From NCBI GenBank assembly GCA_029168955.1, contig JAPDOI010000384.1, positions 496,001 to 560,000 on the forward strand: a stretch of DNA of 64,000 nt, written 5' to 3'. Origin of the DNA: Aplectana chamaeleonis. Taxonomy: Eukaryota > Nematoda > Chromadorea > Rhabditida > Cosmocercidae. Positions 43,869-54,345 of the stretch are shown here, piece after piece. Position 1 is the first letter of the stretch, and every line of letters starts with the position of its first letter. The notes beneath the pieces were generated by a model. The model made no database searches, was not told the DNA's origin, and was given only the letters and a program-made list of their open reading frames with translations. Made by a program: the position numbers and the translations under genes.

Positions 43869-44416
43869 AGGCAGTGGTCACGATGAAAAACGTTATCGAA
43901 AAAATTACAAAAATCAGCTTAGATCAAACACAGCTGAAAAACTATGAAGGTAGCGAGGTTGCAAAAGAACTAGAAACAGAGATACTAAGGCCCAAAAATG
44001 CCAGTTCGTGCACACGTGCACAGCGATGACGAAAAAGATCGCCGTCTCATGCCGAGCAGTCAAAAATCATCGACATTCAGAGGAAGAAATAAATGCTAAT
44101 TTACCTGATAAATGCAGTTGAGCAATGAAAGAAAGCACTCCAGTCAATGTTTTTGATTAGATGTGTACATAGATCCGAAGGTTCATTGATTGAAATTCAT
44201 TTTCAAGGCAGCTGATGTTCTTGATATAAGAGGTCATCGATGCCGATGGTGTGGAGTGGGCTCGTCCACCATCAAAGACAAGAAAGTTCAGGCTTTAAAT
44301 TTGGCCCAAAACAGCGGTTTTTTCGCGATTTTTTCTTATAGATCCTACTACTCGAGACCCAGAAAAGGGTTTAGAGGGAAAAAGACGACAAACATATTTG
44401 GACGCGACCACTGCCT
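43869..44416 (-). mobile_element. TTAA element, GTGGTCACGAT sub-type
   Basis: Starts AGGCAGTGGTCACGATGAAA after TTAA (43865-43868) and ends TTGGACGCGACCACTGCCT before TTAA (44417-44420); 548 bp, the same length as 17700-18247 and in reverse orientation to it. It shares its right TTAA with the next element. Confidence 0.88.
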
Positions 44417-44420
44417 TTAA

Positions 44421-45178
44421 GGGCAGCATACACACTCACAACATGGTGGAGATAACAGCATAAATAGGACCGCACGGCTCCTACCATGTTGTCTACGACG
44501 TATGAAGCGTCAAAAACCATCCAAGATGACAGTATGTGACAATGTTTGAGCAATCTTGCCTTCCACGTCTGTATTTCCCACCCATTCGAGTACGAGAATT
44601 AGAAATGAAACATGAGAAAACATGTGATAAGATAGAGTGATAGCACTAACTCATGGAAGCGCACGAGAGAAATAGCTTGATTTACTTGAATGTAACATGT
44701 CTGCATACCACATAACTCTCGTCCATTTTTGAGAATGCCGCTCTACTTCGGGTGACTTTTTGAAATGTTGTTTCTCTCGTGCACTCCCATTTGGTAATGC
44801 TATCACTCTAACTTATCACATGTTTTCTCAAGTTTCTTTTCTCATTCTCGTACTCGAATGGGTGGGAAAACACTGGCGTGGAAGGCAAGATTGCTCAAAA
44901 TTGCCAAGTATATCCTGTTTCCGAGTGTGATTTATTTCCGTTCGTCGCGTGCGTCTGCGTGCGTACGCTGCGTCTCCTTCTCCACACAATTTCTCGCTGT
45001 CTATACCTTCGCTCCGCACAAGCGCGCGAGAAAACAGAGTAAATCCGGCTCGGAACCAAAGGATATTGCCATCCTGGATGGTTTTTGGCGCTTCAAACGT
45101 ATTTGACGACAAGGTAGGGGCCGTGCGGTCCTATTTATGTTGTTATCTCGACCACGTTTGTGAGCGTGTATGCTGCCT
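44421..45178. mobile_element. TTAA foldback element, CATACACGCTC sub-type
   Basis: Starts GGGCAGCATACACACTCACA right after TTAA (44417-44420) and ends GTGAGCGTGTATGCTGCCT before TTGG (45179-45182). The outer arms (44421-44535 and 45070-45178) pair. A second foldback lies inside (about 44555-44900; ACATGTGATAAGATAGAGTG mirrors CACTCTAACTTATCACATG), followed by a copy of repeat C. Confidence 0.82.
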
Positions 45179-45311
45179 TTGGACGGCGGTATGCCTTCTT
45201 TCGAAACCTGATGATGAGGCCCGATTTCCCTTATTTCAGTTCTAATCTAAGCGGAACAGAGAAATTGGACCCTCTCAATCAAATTTTCTAAAGAAAAACT
45301 AACATTGGCGT

Positions 45312-45440
45312 GGATCCTAATAAGACTTTTCGTTCCTCTTTGGAGGTTGGCGCAAACTCGGTGCTCCTACGTAATAGCATATGACACCGAGTTTGCGCCA
45401 ACCTTCGAGAGTAAACGCAAAGTCTCATTAGGATCTATAC
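45312..45440. repeat. Hairpin repeat, best copy
   Basis: AGGTTGGCGCAAACTCGGTG and CACCGAGTTTGCGCCAACCT form a perfect 20-bp stem around a loop of about 24 bases. Outside, GATCCTAATAAGACTTT on the left pairs with AAAGTCTCATTAGGATC on the right, giving a palindrome of about 130 bp. A diverged copy is at 1361-1478. Confidence 0.72.
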
Positions 45441-45839
45441 CGACGTTACATTATTTTAATAATGATGTCCTTTTGCGGACAACACTCTACTGCTTCCAAA
45501 TGAAATACTATAAGTTATACAAACCATTCCAAATGAAATGTACTTTTCTAGAGCCAGTTTCGGACGTAGAGTCCAAGTATGTCCTTTGCAGCTGCCTAGA
45601 GTCACCCTGGAAAACGTTATAGCAGTTTTTTTCTTCGATTTTTGTACCTATTGTACCCTCGAAAAAAGCGCATTAATTTTATGAAAATCGGGAAACAGAC
45701 CTCGTAATCTTGTTCAGGGCCCGAAACAGCCCCCCCAAGGCAAAGTTTGGGTGAAAGCGCATTCTACGAGCTATGTGCAGACTGATGGCGTTCTTGACTT
45801 GTATCGATTTTTGGTTCATCGTTCAATTATAGCAATTAC
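45441..45839. other. No gene seen
   Basis: Unassigned DNA. Confidence 0.3.
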
Positions 45840-46570
45840 GGGGTACAGAAAGTGTTGAAAAAATTTTTTCTCCAGATTTGACTAAAAATTCAACCTGGGG
45901 TTGATTTGTGGTGCTGATCACGTATCTGAGGTTTACCTGTGGTTTTTCCTAAACTTGTTCAAAGCTTACCACTGGCAGAAAAATTTGACGGCAAAATCGA
46001 CTTTCGACGATTTCTGGAATGTGACAAAAGATGTGGCTCAAATCGTTCTTTTGGGGTTTATTTAAAAAGCTCAACACGAATCTGATGTCAGTTTATGGAT
46101 TTTTGACAGCTTACGATAGATTACGTTGGGTGTACGGCATAGCTGTACACGAACGAAATTTTTGAAAAATTTTTCGATATTTTTTTCGTTCGTTCGAAAA
46201 TTCGTCGAACGTAATTTTTTCAAATTCCGTTCGTTCAAAATTTCGTCGAACGATTTTTTTTCAATTTTCGTTCGTTCGAAATTTCGTTGAACGATTTTTT
46301 TCAAATTGCATTCGTTCGAAAATTTTTTCGAAATTGTACAGCTATAGTATACGGTAGTTCGATCAATGTCACAGATTTGTCTCAAAGTTTCTATGTGGGG
46401 TTTTTTGGGGTGCTGAATACGAATTCGATGTCCACTTGTCTGTTTTCAAACTATTACGTTCTGCCTCCTGAATAACATGTTACCTACCGTAATCTACAGT
46501 AAACCTATAAATTCCGACAAGCGAACCCCAGATTCGTGTTCAGCAGTCATCGTTTATGGCAGTATCCGGA
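45840..46570. repeat. Dispersed repeat A, diverged copy with an insertion
   Basis: Aligns by ordered blocks to 31870-32410 (GATTACG...GGGT.TACGG, CGAATCTG, CGATAGATTACG). It is interrupted at 46140 by a 0.2-kb AT-rich element. Confidence 0.5.
46140..46347. mobile_element. Mini-element with inverted ends and internal ~52-bp array
   Basis: Begins TAGCTGTACACGAACGAAAT; near the right edge is TGTACAGCTA. Flanks TGTACGGCA (46131-46139) and TATACGGTA (46348-46356) differ at two positions and match the single TATACGGTA in the empty copy of repeat A at 32152-32160, so they are probably a worn 8-9-bp duplication. The interior holds about four units with CGTTCGTTCGAAA and GTCGAACGA words. Confidence 0.6.
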
Positions 46571-47444
46571 GAAAAATTTAAAAAAAAAACCTCAAAAATT
46601 CCATGGTGGGTACCCTTACCTTGCCGCGAAGATATATAAACGCTCATAACTTCTTTCAGAGTGAGTCTAGGCAGGCTACGATTATACCGGAGTCACTCAC
46701 ATTTTCCGCTACTAGTAGCAAGAACATCCTACCAGATTATCGCCGTATTCAATGCGCGCCAAATATGCATTCAACCCGAAGACAAGGCGGTTAGGAGCAC
46801 AGTCAGAGAACGTGCTGCTAGGGAGCACGTGCTCTTATAGTGTTTCAGATTACAGCACGTGCCCCAACAAATAAAACTTTCAATGCGTGCATGATACTCA
46901 TTCAACTCGATGAAAAAAAAATTACCAAAAATGGAAAAAATGCGAAAAACTCTTGAGGCGGGACACAGCTGCCGGCAGCCTCGCTTGTTCAATTACACTA
47001 GTTTACGGTGCTTTGCTTGCCCAGCCGCTGGAGACCTCGTCCAACCAATCGCGGCCCAGATGGTGCTCGGCGAGCTGGCCGAGTCGCATGTCGGTGTGCC
47101 GGGCGCGTCGCGTGCCGATGTGCAGCTACGATAACGCTGGACTAGCTTGCAGCACGTGCTCCTGCGATAAAATTTTGCAACACGTGCTCCTACGGCAAAA
47201 TTTTGCAGCACGCGCTGCTTTTTGGAGCACGTGTCCCTGCAATACACTCTTTCAATGGGAGTGGCCACTCGAGTTGGATACATATTCGACACGCATTCGG
47301 CACGCACATTTTTGAGCTCGCAAGGTACTCCATTTCACTGATTCCGGACTACGCTAAAACGGCTTCCCTTGTTAACCAGAAAAGGTGATATCGGCTAACT
47401 ACGCTTATTTTTTCAAATCTACAGTTTTTTCATCTCGCTACATT
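46571..47444. other. No gene seen; short GCACGTGCTCC repeats
   Basis: At 47145-47235, units of about 29 bases containing CAGCACGTGCTCC and AAAATTTTGCA repeat three times. Related words occur near 46810-46860. The open frames over this block have no domain. Confidence 0.4.
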
Positions 47445-47730
47445 TACTGTCCTTATCTGGGTCAAATTCCGGTCCGCAATTGCGTTTCGACACGCTTTGC
47501 GGCCGCGCGCTTCCGAGTCGGAAGAGTTTTTAACGCCGCAGCTGCCGATCTGTTGACTCTAGGTGGGTTTTAGAAACTGGAAACTAAACAAAATTGAGGA
47601 AAACTGTTTAAAAAAGCCATATCGAGTCGGCTTTGTAGCTGGAAACTCGATTAACTCGAGCGCGTGCGGCCGCAAAGCATGTCGAGACGCAATTGCGGAC
47701 CGGAATTTGACCCAGATAAGCACAGTACCT
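47445..47730. repeat. Foldback element with ~70-bp arms
   Basis: TTATCTGGGTCAAATTCCGG on the left is mirrored by CCGGAATTTGACCCAGATAA on the right. The pairing runs inward through CAATTGCG and GCTTTGCGGCCGC. No target duplication identified. Confidence 0.72.
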
Positions 47731-48129
47731 TTCCTCGAATATTGACAACATGGATGGGAATCAGGGTAAATGAACACCCCCGAATGATCAGATTCCTGAC
47801 AAACAACTAAAAATGACGCAAATGACACACCTAAAGGGATGGAAAAAATCAAAATCTGCCTACGAAGGCAGTTGCTGAAAGCTCCGTAAACCACGGAAAC
47901 CTTCGGGTCCACCACGGGGAAATCCGCGAGGTCCACCTCTCGGCAGGACACCAACACCCCTTCCACGGAAAGACGTTATTGAAAAACGAATCAGAGATCT
48001 CACATAATCAAAAAATAAGAAGAATTGTTATAGAAGTGTACAGCATCATTTAAAAAAGCGAATTGCAAATCTAACATAACCAAAAATGAGAACTCGGACG
48101 GCACAATCTTCGTGATACATTGATTGATG
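47731..48129. other. No gene seen
   Basis: Unassigned DNA. The minus-strand frame at 47559-47966 partly overlaps the foldback arm and has no domain. Confidence 0.3.
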
Positions 48130-48430
48130 GACGCTACCAATACCCTCCCCGCGAATGTTCTGCAGAACAGACCATCGACCTGCGCAGCCGTAGACATCCC
48201 GAATTGACGTCCTGTGGACAACAACTCGGTCTGTGTCGATTTAAGGCACTCCGCGGGATTGCCGGTCGATGGGCTATTTAACAGCCCGTCGCCCCCTGCT
48301 CAACAGCACACCGGAACGACCCCGCGTAGAGCTGCCTGTTCGCCAGCGGTGACTCGTTCAGGGCGGATCGACGCCCTGTAGACAACAGAGAACGTCTGAG
48401 ACTAACAGCAGAAGCGGCTATCAAATAGCA
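48130..48430. repeat. Dispersed repeat B with GTAGACA words
   Basis: Contains GCCGTAGACATCCCG, CTGTGGACAACAA and CCTGTAGACAACAGAGAACG, in inverted relation to the copy at 43590-43860. Function unknown. Confidence 0.5.
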
Positions 48431-48731
48431 GCATCTCCGGGTAGTAGGCTGCTGCTTGTCGACGAATTCAACTTTGTGATTACACAATTTTATCGAACGT
48501 GAATCCCGATAGATCCCGGCGGTGTCTTTTTTTATACACCACGTAAAACATTTGATCTTACTCTAAAAAGATAAACAGGGGTTAATCTAGTTCCTAATCA
48601 CAGCTCCGCTGACATAATAGATCTATCTCGCTCAACAAACTTGAGACCAGCAGTTTCAGGGGGTGTCCTATCTTCGTGTTACGCAGTGTATAAAGCGGCC
48701 ACTCTCACTGAAGGGACGGTTGGTCGTTCAA
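48431..48731. other. No gene seen
   Basis: Unassigned DNA. Confidence 0.3.
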
Positions 48732-49213
48732 AGGAAGTGTTCACGATAAAAACCATGTCTGACTTTTTGGTGGAGATCGGCAGCTGCGGGGCCTAGCTCA
48801 ACCCTAACGTTAAAAAAAAGAAAATGAGCTCGGAACGGTTCCCTACGGCCCACAAAGTTGGACATCCGTCAGCTCGTTACACCCCAGATGCACTTTCCAC
48901 GCCCACCGACGTGAACAAATGAATGCTCGGGATTGTGAGATAAGCGATGGATTCCGATCAATAGCCCCGTTCTTTCCTTCACTCTCAACTTTTCTCTTTA
49001 CTCAGGTCAGCTCGCATACAGCGGCTGCAAAAGACGGAAGTTACAAGCCTCGAACAACTCGTCCACCATGCTTCCCCAGCTCAACTTTGAGGGACCATAA
49101 CTCCGTTCCTAGAAGGTCTTGTACGATTCTAAGAACATCATTGGAATCAGCGTGCGACCTTCTTCAAGATAAGTAAAAAAGCAGAAAAGCTATTCTCATC
49201 GTGAACACTGCCT
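48732..49213 (-). mobile_element. TTAA element, GTGTTCACGAT sub-type
   Basis: Starts AGGAAGTGTTCACGATAAAA after TCAA and ends CATCGTGAACACTGCCT before TTAA (49214-49217); 482 bp. The interior matches 27862-28347 in direction and order. It abuts the next element, sharing one TTAA. Confidence 0.85.
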
Positions 49214-49217
49214 TTAA

Positions 49218-49663
49218 AGGCAGTGTTTGCAATAAATTTCACTTCCAATATCTCCACGGTTTACAGGTCTGGTGCCCTATATAGCGAAGCACGCTTGAAA
49301 AGGAAGCGAAAGTCGCGTTTTTCAGCCAAGATGGGTCCTCCCTTGTTTACGTTGCTTTTTGAGCGTGGAGGAAGTGACCGCTATGAAGGATGATAGCATT
49401 CAATGCAAGCAAGCGATAAGCTCACTGATCAGCTTTTCCTTGACTTGATCATTCCTGTAATCTCAGTCTTTATTTGTTCAAATCGAGGGGGTGGATCTAG
49501 AGCACGGGGTGGTTCTGGTTCACCAGAACGCTTGTTCGCAGCCGTTATTTTGTCACTCCTGGCCCGCTTTTTACCGTTCTTTCGACACTGGCAGCCTAGG
49601 GTCCTTCTCGCCTATCATTTCACTGAGGAAAATCACCGATGATGATCATCGTGAACGCTGCCT
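49218..49663. mobile_element. TTAA element, separate sub-type
   Basis: Starts AGGCAGTGTTTGCAATAAAT and ends ATGATCATCGTGAACGCTGCCT-like sequence before TTAA (49664-49667); 446 bp. The interior is unlike the 485-bp group, so it is an additional sub-type. Confidence 0.75.
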
Positions 49664-49667
49664 TTAA

Positions 49668-50344
49668 TTCCGGTCCGAGAAGGTGAACTAGCGTCACTTT
49701 TTAGACCTTACATTCAGACCCTGAGAGGATCGTTCCCACGCCCCATCGCGAGGAGAGCTTCTTCGTTGTGAACCGTGGCGAAGATGACGTCCGTGTGGCG
49801 AACCGTGCCAAAATTGGCGTCTTTGCTGAGGGCTGGGACACGGATTATACCTTGCTCCGAAGAGGGCAATAGCGCGAAATTCTTCTCCGTTTGCTGAGCT
49901 TGCAGCCGACAACGAGGAATAGCAGATGGGATGCGAGATAAGGACCTGGCGAGTTTGTCAGCTGTGATAAAGTTTGTCGCCCTCTCGCAAACCTACCGAG
50001 TTGCAGCTCATCAGGCTACAACTCGGCGGCTTTAGTGCACCGACCTGGCAGGTTTGCGGCTTTACAAACCAGCCGCGAAACTTGTTCTCGGCGCCGAAAA
50101 TTTATCAATGAACGGGTCTTGACTGGATCTAAACAGGTTCACGGTACCGAGACCAATCTGAGGATCTTTCCAAAGATAATACCTGGTTTCTCCAAACTTA
50201 TTTGTTCCTCCCTAACCGCTTTCCTCCCACACCCTTTCTCCAAAAGACGGAAAAAATTTCATCGACAGGCTAAGAACCTGGCGGAGCCGAAGTGTTCGAG
50301 GTGTTGCACCAGCGGTTATTACAAAGTGGTTATATAATTAGGAT
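49668..50344. other. No gene seen; hairpin near 49985-50060
   Basis: CTCGCAAACCTACCGAGTTG near 49985 and CAACTCGGCGGC...CAGGTTTGCGG near 50020-50063 are complementary in part. No gene supported. Confidence 0.4.
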
Positions 50345-51189
50345 TGTTGATTAGACATCAAGGTTAATGAACTGTTTATTAGGCTAATAAAAGGTGGCAG
50401 GAAAAATGAGGGCTGCCGTCCGTCGGGTGCGTCGAATGTAGGAATGGCCCTTTGAAATTGGCCCTTTGCGGGTGGTCTCGTAGCGTTACGGTATGCATGC
50501 AGTCCCGGGCGGCCTGTCAAGGAGGCGCTAATTCGAAACTTATAATTCGTCGCAGGTGTCGCGACATTCCGGGCGACGGCAGAAGATTTCCGGGCATTGA
50601 CTTCGACTCGGAATGATGACACGGGTGCTGGTAAATTGACTTCAGCTACTATTGCAAACTGACCACCCAGGAATTGATCAAGACCGACCCTTTTGAGCAT
50701 TCGATAGGCATTCAATAGTTTCATGCATCCAAGTGCGGCTGTTAACAGAAGTGACAAGGCGTGAATAAGCGAGTAGTTACCTGAAGCCGGAAAATGCTTC
50801 GTATTTTGTACTTTGTGTATTAGGCGTAACGGTGAGGCGAATCCAGTCGTAACTGACTTTGGATAGGCCGCCTGGACCAGTGGCATTTATAGGCGTGCTT
50901 TGACTCGACCCTTCATAGACCTTCGTTATAAACAAATGCCAGTTTGCAACCTTATTTTCCACTAAAGTCGATTTTGAGGCGCAAATCTGTCTGAAATAGG
51001 CGTCAGAAACTGTGTAAGAATCCATCAGTGAAACCAAACGTAACACGTGTGAGCAACTCAGATCAGTAACAGATTTAATCCATCAACAAATATTCAATCC
51101 AAATCATTTCTCGCTCGTTTGCGATTGCTGTGTGAGGCGTCGGCGTCCTCTGCCATCTCACCGATGGCCAGGTAAAACTCCTCCAAAGG

Positions 51190-52734
51190 CTATTTAATGT
51201 CGTTGTCCACAACTTCGCATTCGGTGCATAGTGCCTGGTGGTGCGAGTAGGCGTGGCAGTATAGGCACCAGCTGCGGCGTTTGCATTCTCCGCGATCATG
51301 ATGACTCAGGCATTTAATACATCTTCCTCCTTTGGCGATGAATATAGCTCTTACAGAGAGCTTGCGGGTTTTACGACACTCGGCGGTATAATGTAAGCGA
51401 CTTCCACAGAAAATACAACCTATGTAGTTCGAGGGAGAATTCGTCGAGAGAATCGCATTTCTGGACTGCTGTCCAGCCTGAGGCCAGCGTGAAGAATGGA
51501 ATGGATGCGAGCTGGACCTGTTGTGCGAGGGAGATGTGGATCGGAGGCGTTGGCGGGAGGCGGATCGACGACGCGAGGTGGAGTCAGATCGGTGGCATGA
51601 GCGAGATCTAGAATGGTGGCGAGATGAAGACAACGAAGGTTTGCGAGAACTTTCTCGTGGGGCGCCGGAAGTTTCGCGAGCTCTGAACGAGTCGTTGCCC
51701 TCGGAAGGATGACGACGATTACGGTCTGAGTCACCTTCGTTACAGGTGTCGGACCTAGTGCGGAGAGCTGCTTGGAGCTTGGTAATAATCTCGTAGGCGT
51801 ACATCAGTGTGGTGTCTGCGTCGGTGTATAGAGAATCGATCTTGATTGGTGACACACCAAAATGGGCCAAGCTGTTGGCAAGCTTCGTCAGATCTTGCGG
51901 CTTGTCGAAGATTCTCGGAATCAGCCTGCGATCATTTATGCTTCTCTGGCAGTTGATATTTGAAATCAGTGTAGTTGCGTCGAGGATCCATTTCAGCATC
52001 GTATTGGTATCGTCCCATGGTGTTTGGGACACTTCAATGTGCAGCGAATTCATTGCCTTGCAATTGTTGTTGAGTGCCTTCAGCGCCTGCGTGACTGTGA
52101 AGATTGTGAAGTCGTTATCCAAGCCATCGCGAATTCGATTGGGCGTAGGTACGACAACTTCCTTCGTCACAAGTTCTCTGAGGGTCAGGTACAATTCATC
52201 CTTCAAGTACGCGTCGACATGCCTCAAGTCGCGATTCCCAAGTTGTTTGATTGAGAACACATGATCGATGTTAACGGCCAAAGTCAGGTTTTCGGCAAGG
52301 TTGGCAGCAAATTGATATTTTGTCGGCAGCAGATCATTGTGGGAATCGTCATCACGACTGTGAAGCACTTCGGCATCAGGATGACGGCCTTCCGAAAGAG
52401 CAGAAATTCTCTCTAGAATAGTTGGCAATCGCGATCCCTTATCTTGTGGTGTTGGAAATCCAGGACCAATGCAGAAGTTGTTTTCGCATGGGGGTGGGAC
52501 GTTCATTTTCTGTAAGATTCTGCCTTCTGAACGAACTTCTTCGTGCTCCATTGATTCCAGCGAGTCCACAACTTTCTTGAAAGCTTCCTCCTCAACGCCT
52601 CCTGGAATATGGAGCGAATCATACGACGCGTTGTCTACTTCCAGCTGGTCGAGGATGAGAGCATCAATTTCATCATCGATAGGTGATGAGTCATCAGACA
52701 ATTTCCTCGACGACGATTTTGGTGAATCTGTCAT
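51190..52734 (-). CDS. BEL/Pao Gag-like protein, intact
   Basis: A 514-residue ORF from an ATG, with no internal stop. The N-terminal 340 residues are mainly helical and acidic, with a middle block (TKYQFAANLAENLTLAV to IISKLQAALRTR-type helices) that fits a capsid-like region. Residues about 345-430 are rich in SR/RS dipeptides. The last 80 residues hold three zinc knuckles: CIFCGSRLHYTAEC (CX2CX4HX4C), CIKCLSHHDRGEC (CX2CX3HX4C) and CLYCHAYSHHQALC (CX2CX4HX4C), with the LSVRAIFIAKGGRC-type link typical of BEL/Pao Gag. Gag packages element RNA into particles. A TTTCAG just upstream (near 52770) could be a splice acceptor. The ORF is intact while the pol pieces nearby are broken. Confidence 0.8.
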   Translation of the reverse strand: MTDSPKSSSRKLSDDSSPIDDEIDALILDQLEVDNASYDSLHIPGGVEEEAFKKVVDSLESMEHEEVRSEGRILQKMNVPPPCENNFCIGPGFPTPQDKGSRLPTILERISALSEGRHPDAEVLHSRDDDSHNDLLPTKYQFAANLAENLTLAVNIDHVFSIKQLGNRDLRHVDAYLKDELYLTLRELVTKEVVVPTPNRIRDGLDNDFTIFTVTQALKALNNNCKAMNSLHIEVSQTPWDDTNTMLKWILDATTLISNINCQRSINDRRLIPRIFDKPQDLTKLANSLAHFGVSPIKIDSLYTDADTTLMYAYEIITKLQAALRTRSDTCNEGDSDRNRRHPSEGNDSFRARETSGAPRESSRKPSLSSSRHHSRSRSCHRSDSTSRRRSASRQRLRSTSPSHNRSSSHPFHSSRWPQAGQQSRNAILSTNSPSNYIGCIFCGSRLHYTAECRKTRKLSVRAIFIAKGGRCIKCLSHHDRGECKRRSWCLYCHAYSHHQALCTECEVVDNDIK

Positions 52735-53229
52735 ATTCGACGTGGGTTGGTCAGATCCTTCTTCGTTTTACCTGAAACAAAGCTGCAATCAACCTTGATA
52801 TCGGAGCGAAGAAGCATGAGTCGCGACACGGATGCGAAAACGTGAGTTTAGCATTTATGGATACATTCAGCAAAGCCGTTTTCCGATTGTGTTACAATGA
52901 AATTCACAGTTAAGTAGAGTCCAAATCTAGGCGTTTCTATTCAAAATAGGTTCATTTCCTAATCAATTGTCCGTTGTGTTCCAGTTTCTTTCATTCATCT
53001 CCGTTTACTAGGTGTTTTTGCCCAAAATAGTAAATTACGATTTAACCGTAACCCTTGTTGACCGTGGAGCGCGCTTGCTGTTGCGTCCTTTAACTGGAGC
53101 TGTGGCGGGGGTCACAAAATGACGGAGAAATTGACCACATGCTTGGATACTCGGCGAGTAGGATGAAAGTGTTCGGCGGTAGGTGTTTAATATTAGGCGT
53201 TTTTTTTTCAATTAGTCTTATTCTTGGTA

Positions 53230-54345
53230 CGAAGTTTGCGTTTTGCATTTCCGAGACGGTTGCTGTCGTTTTTTCGTATTTTCTTCCGTTTTTGGTGCGA
53301 TTTCTTCGGAATCAGCGAGTTTTAGTGGGTAAAGGTGGTTTTTTGGATCGCGTTAACTGTTTTCTCTTAGGCGTGCGTACAATCGCTGTTCTGATTCTGA
53401 TTTCTCCATCATTGTCGCGATTCAATTTCGTAAATACCGCTAGGGGCCATCGACCACGGGGTAGTGATTCATCCGCCACAATAACCACGTCGTTGACCTC
53501 AGGTTGGCATTTCGCAAGTTGACCTTGTTTTATCCGAGTTCCACTTCTGTCTGAAAGAGCTGTGAGATACTCCTCATGCCGTACTTCCCAAAATCTATCC
53601 AAAATTGCTGTGGTTCCTTGATACCAGACCAAAAGTTGCTCTTTTGGCATGGAATTATCCTGGCAGTACTCTAATTCTGCTGAAGCGATTCCAAGATCCA
53701 CTTTAGGCGAAATAAAGTCGATAGGTCTCAATGCGTCCATGCCATATTCATTCGACATGACTGCTGTGATGGGCCTGCAGTTGAGTGTGCTTCTATTTCC
53801 ACTACCAAAGTCCTAAATTGTGAAATGGGTAAAATGGAACGTCCTACAGTTTTCTTGGAAGCGTTTTTGAAAAGTCCAACTAGGCGTACGTAAAACCTGC
53901 CTTTCCAAGGCGAAAGCGGGGTAATGATATTCCAAGTGATTTTTTGGTTCACGAAGAAATCGGAGGTGGCTTGTTCGGCCAAAAGCTCGGATATGCATTC
54001 GCTTTCGGATTTGAATGTCGAGGCGTTATCACTTATGATGAGCTTCGGTACTCCTCTCCAGGCGATGAATCTCCGCAGTGCCATCAGGAATTCCTTGGTC
54101 GTCCCATTCGACACTACCTCCAAGTGAATAGCTCTGGTTGAGGTGCAGGTTATCAAGCAGATCCATACCTTAGCTGTGCAGTCCGATTCATTTTTGCACT
54201 AAAGAGGTCCCAAATAGTCCAATCCTACTTTTTCAAAGGGGCGACATTGGATAACCCTTGCTTTTGGGAGGCTTGGCATATTTGGGTAATGATAGGCGTG
54301 CGAATTGGCCTTTTTGCAAATTGTGCAGGAACGTGTGTATACAAG
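53230..54345 (-). pseudogene. BEL/Pao integrase and C-terminal pol domain, broken
   Basis: Minus strand. CTICKKANSHAYHYPNMP (near 54310) gives the CC half of the integrase HHCC zinc site; the HH half lies 7 kb away at about 61830-61870. LDYLGPL is followed by a stop near 54200. The catalytic core continues with TSTRAIHLEVV (54150) and LIISDNASTF (54040), which holds an aspartate. The place of the catalytic glutamate reads GRFYVRLVG instead of the usual G-F-W-E-R-L, so that residue appears changed. After a frameshift near 53760 the C-terminal domain of BEL/Pao pol follows (LVWYQGTTAILDRFWEVRHEEYL, DVVIVADESLPRGRWPL; long blocks given in part). Another shift near 53340 leads to a HLYPL-type end. 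Confidence 0.75.

Noticed and set aside
50338..50886. 182-codon minus-strand frame after gag as an Env protein
   Set aside because: It has one hydrophobic stretch but no cysteine pattern or signal typical of an envelope protein, and it overlaps the presumed LTR-like end with its AATAAA signal.
52740..53230. Full LTR between pol and gag
   Set aside because: Plausible by position, but I could not match it to the sequence at 50345-51150 by eye, nor find a primer-binding site, so I did not list it as a feature.
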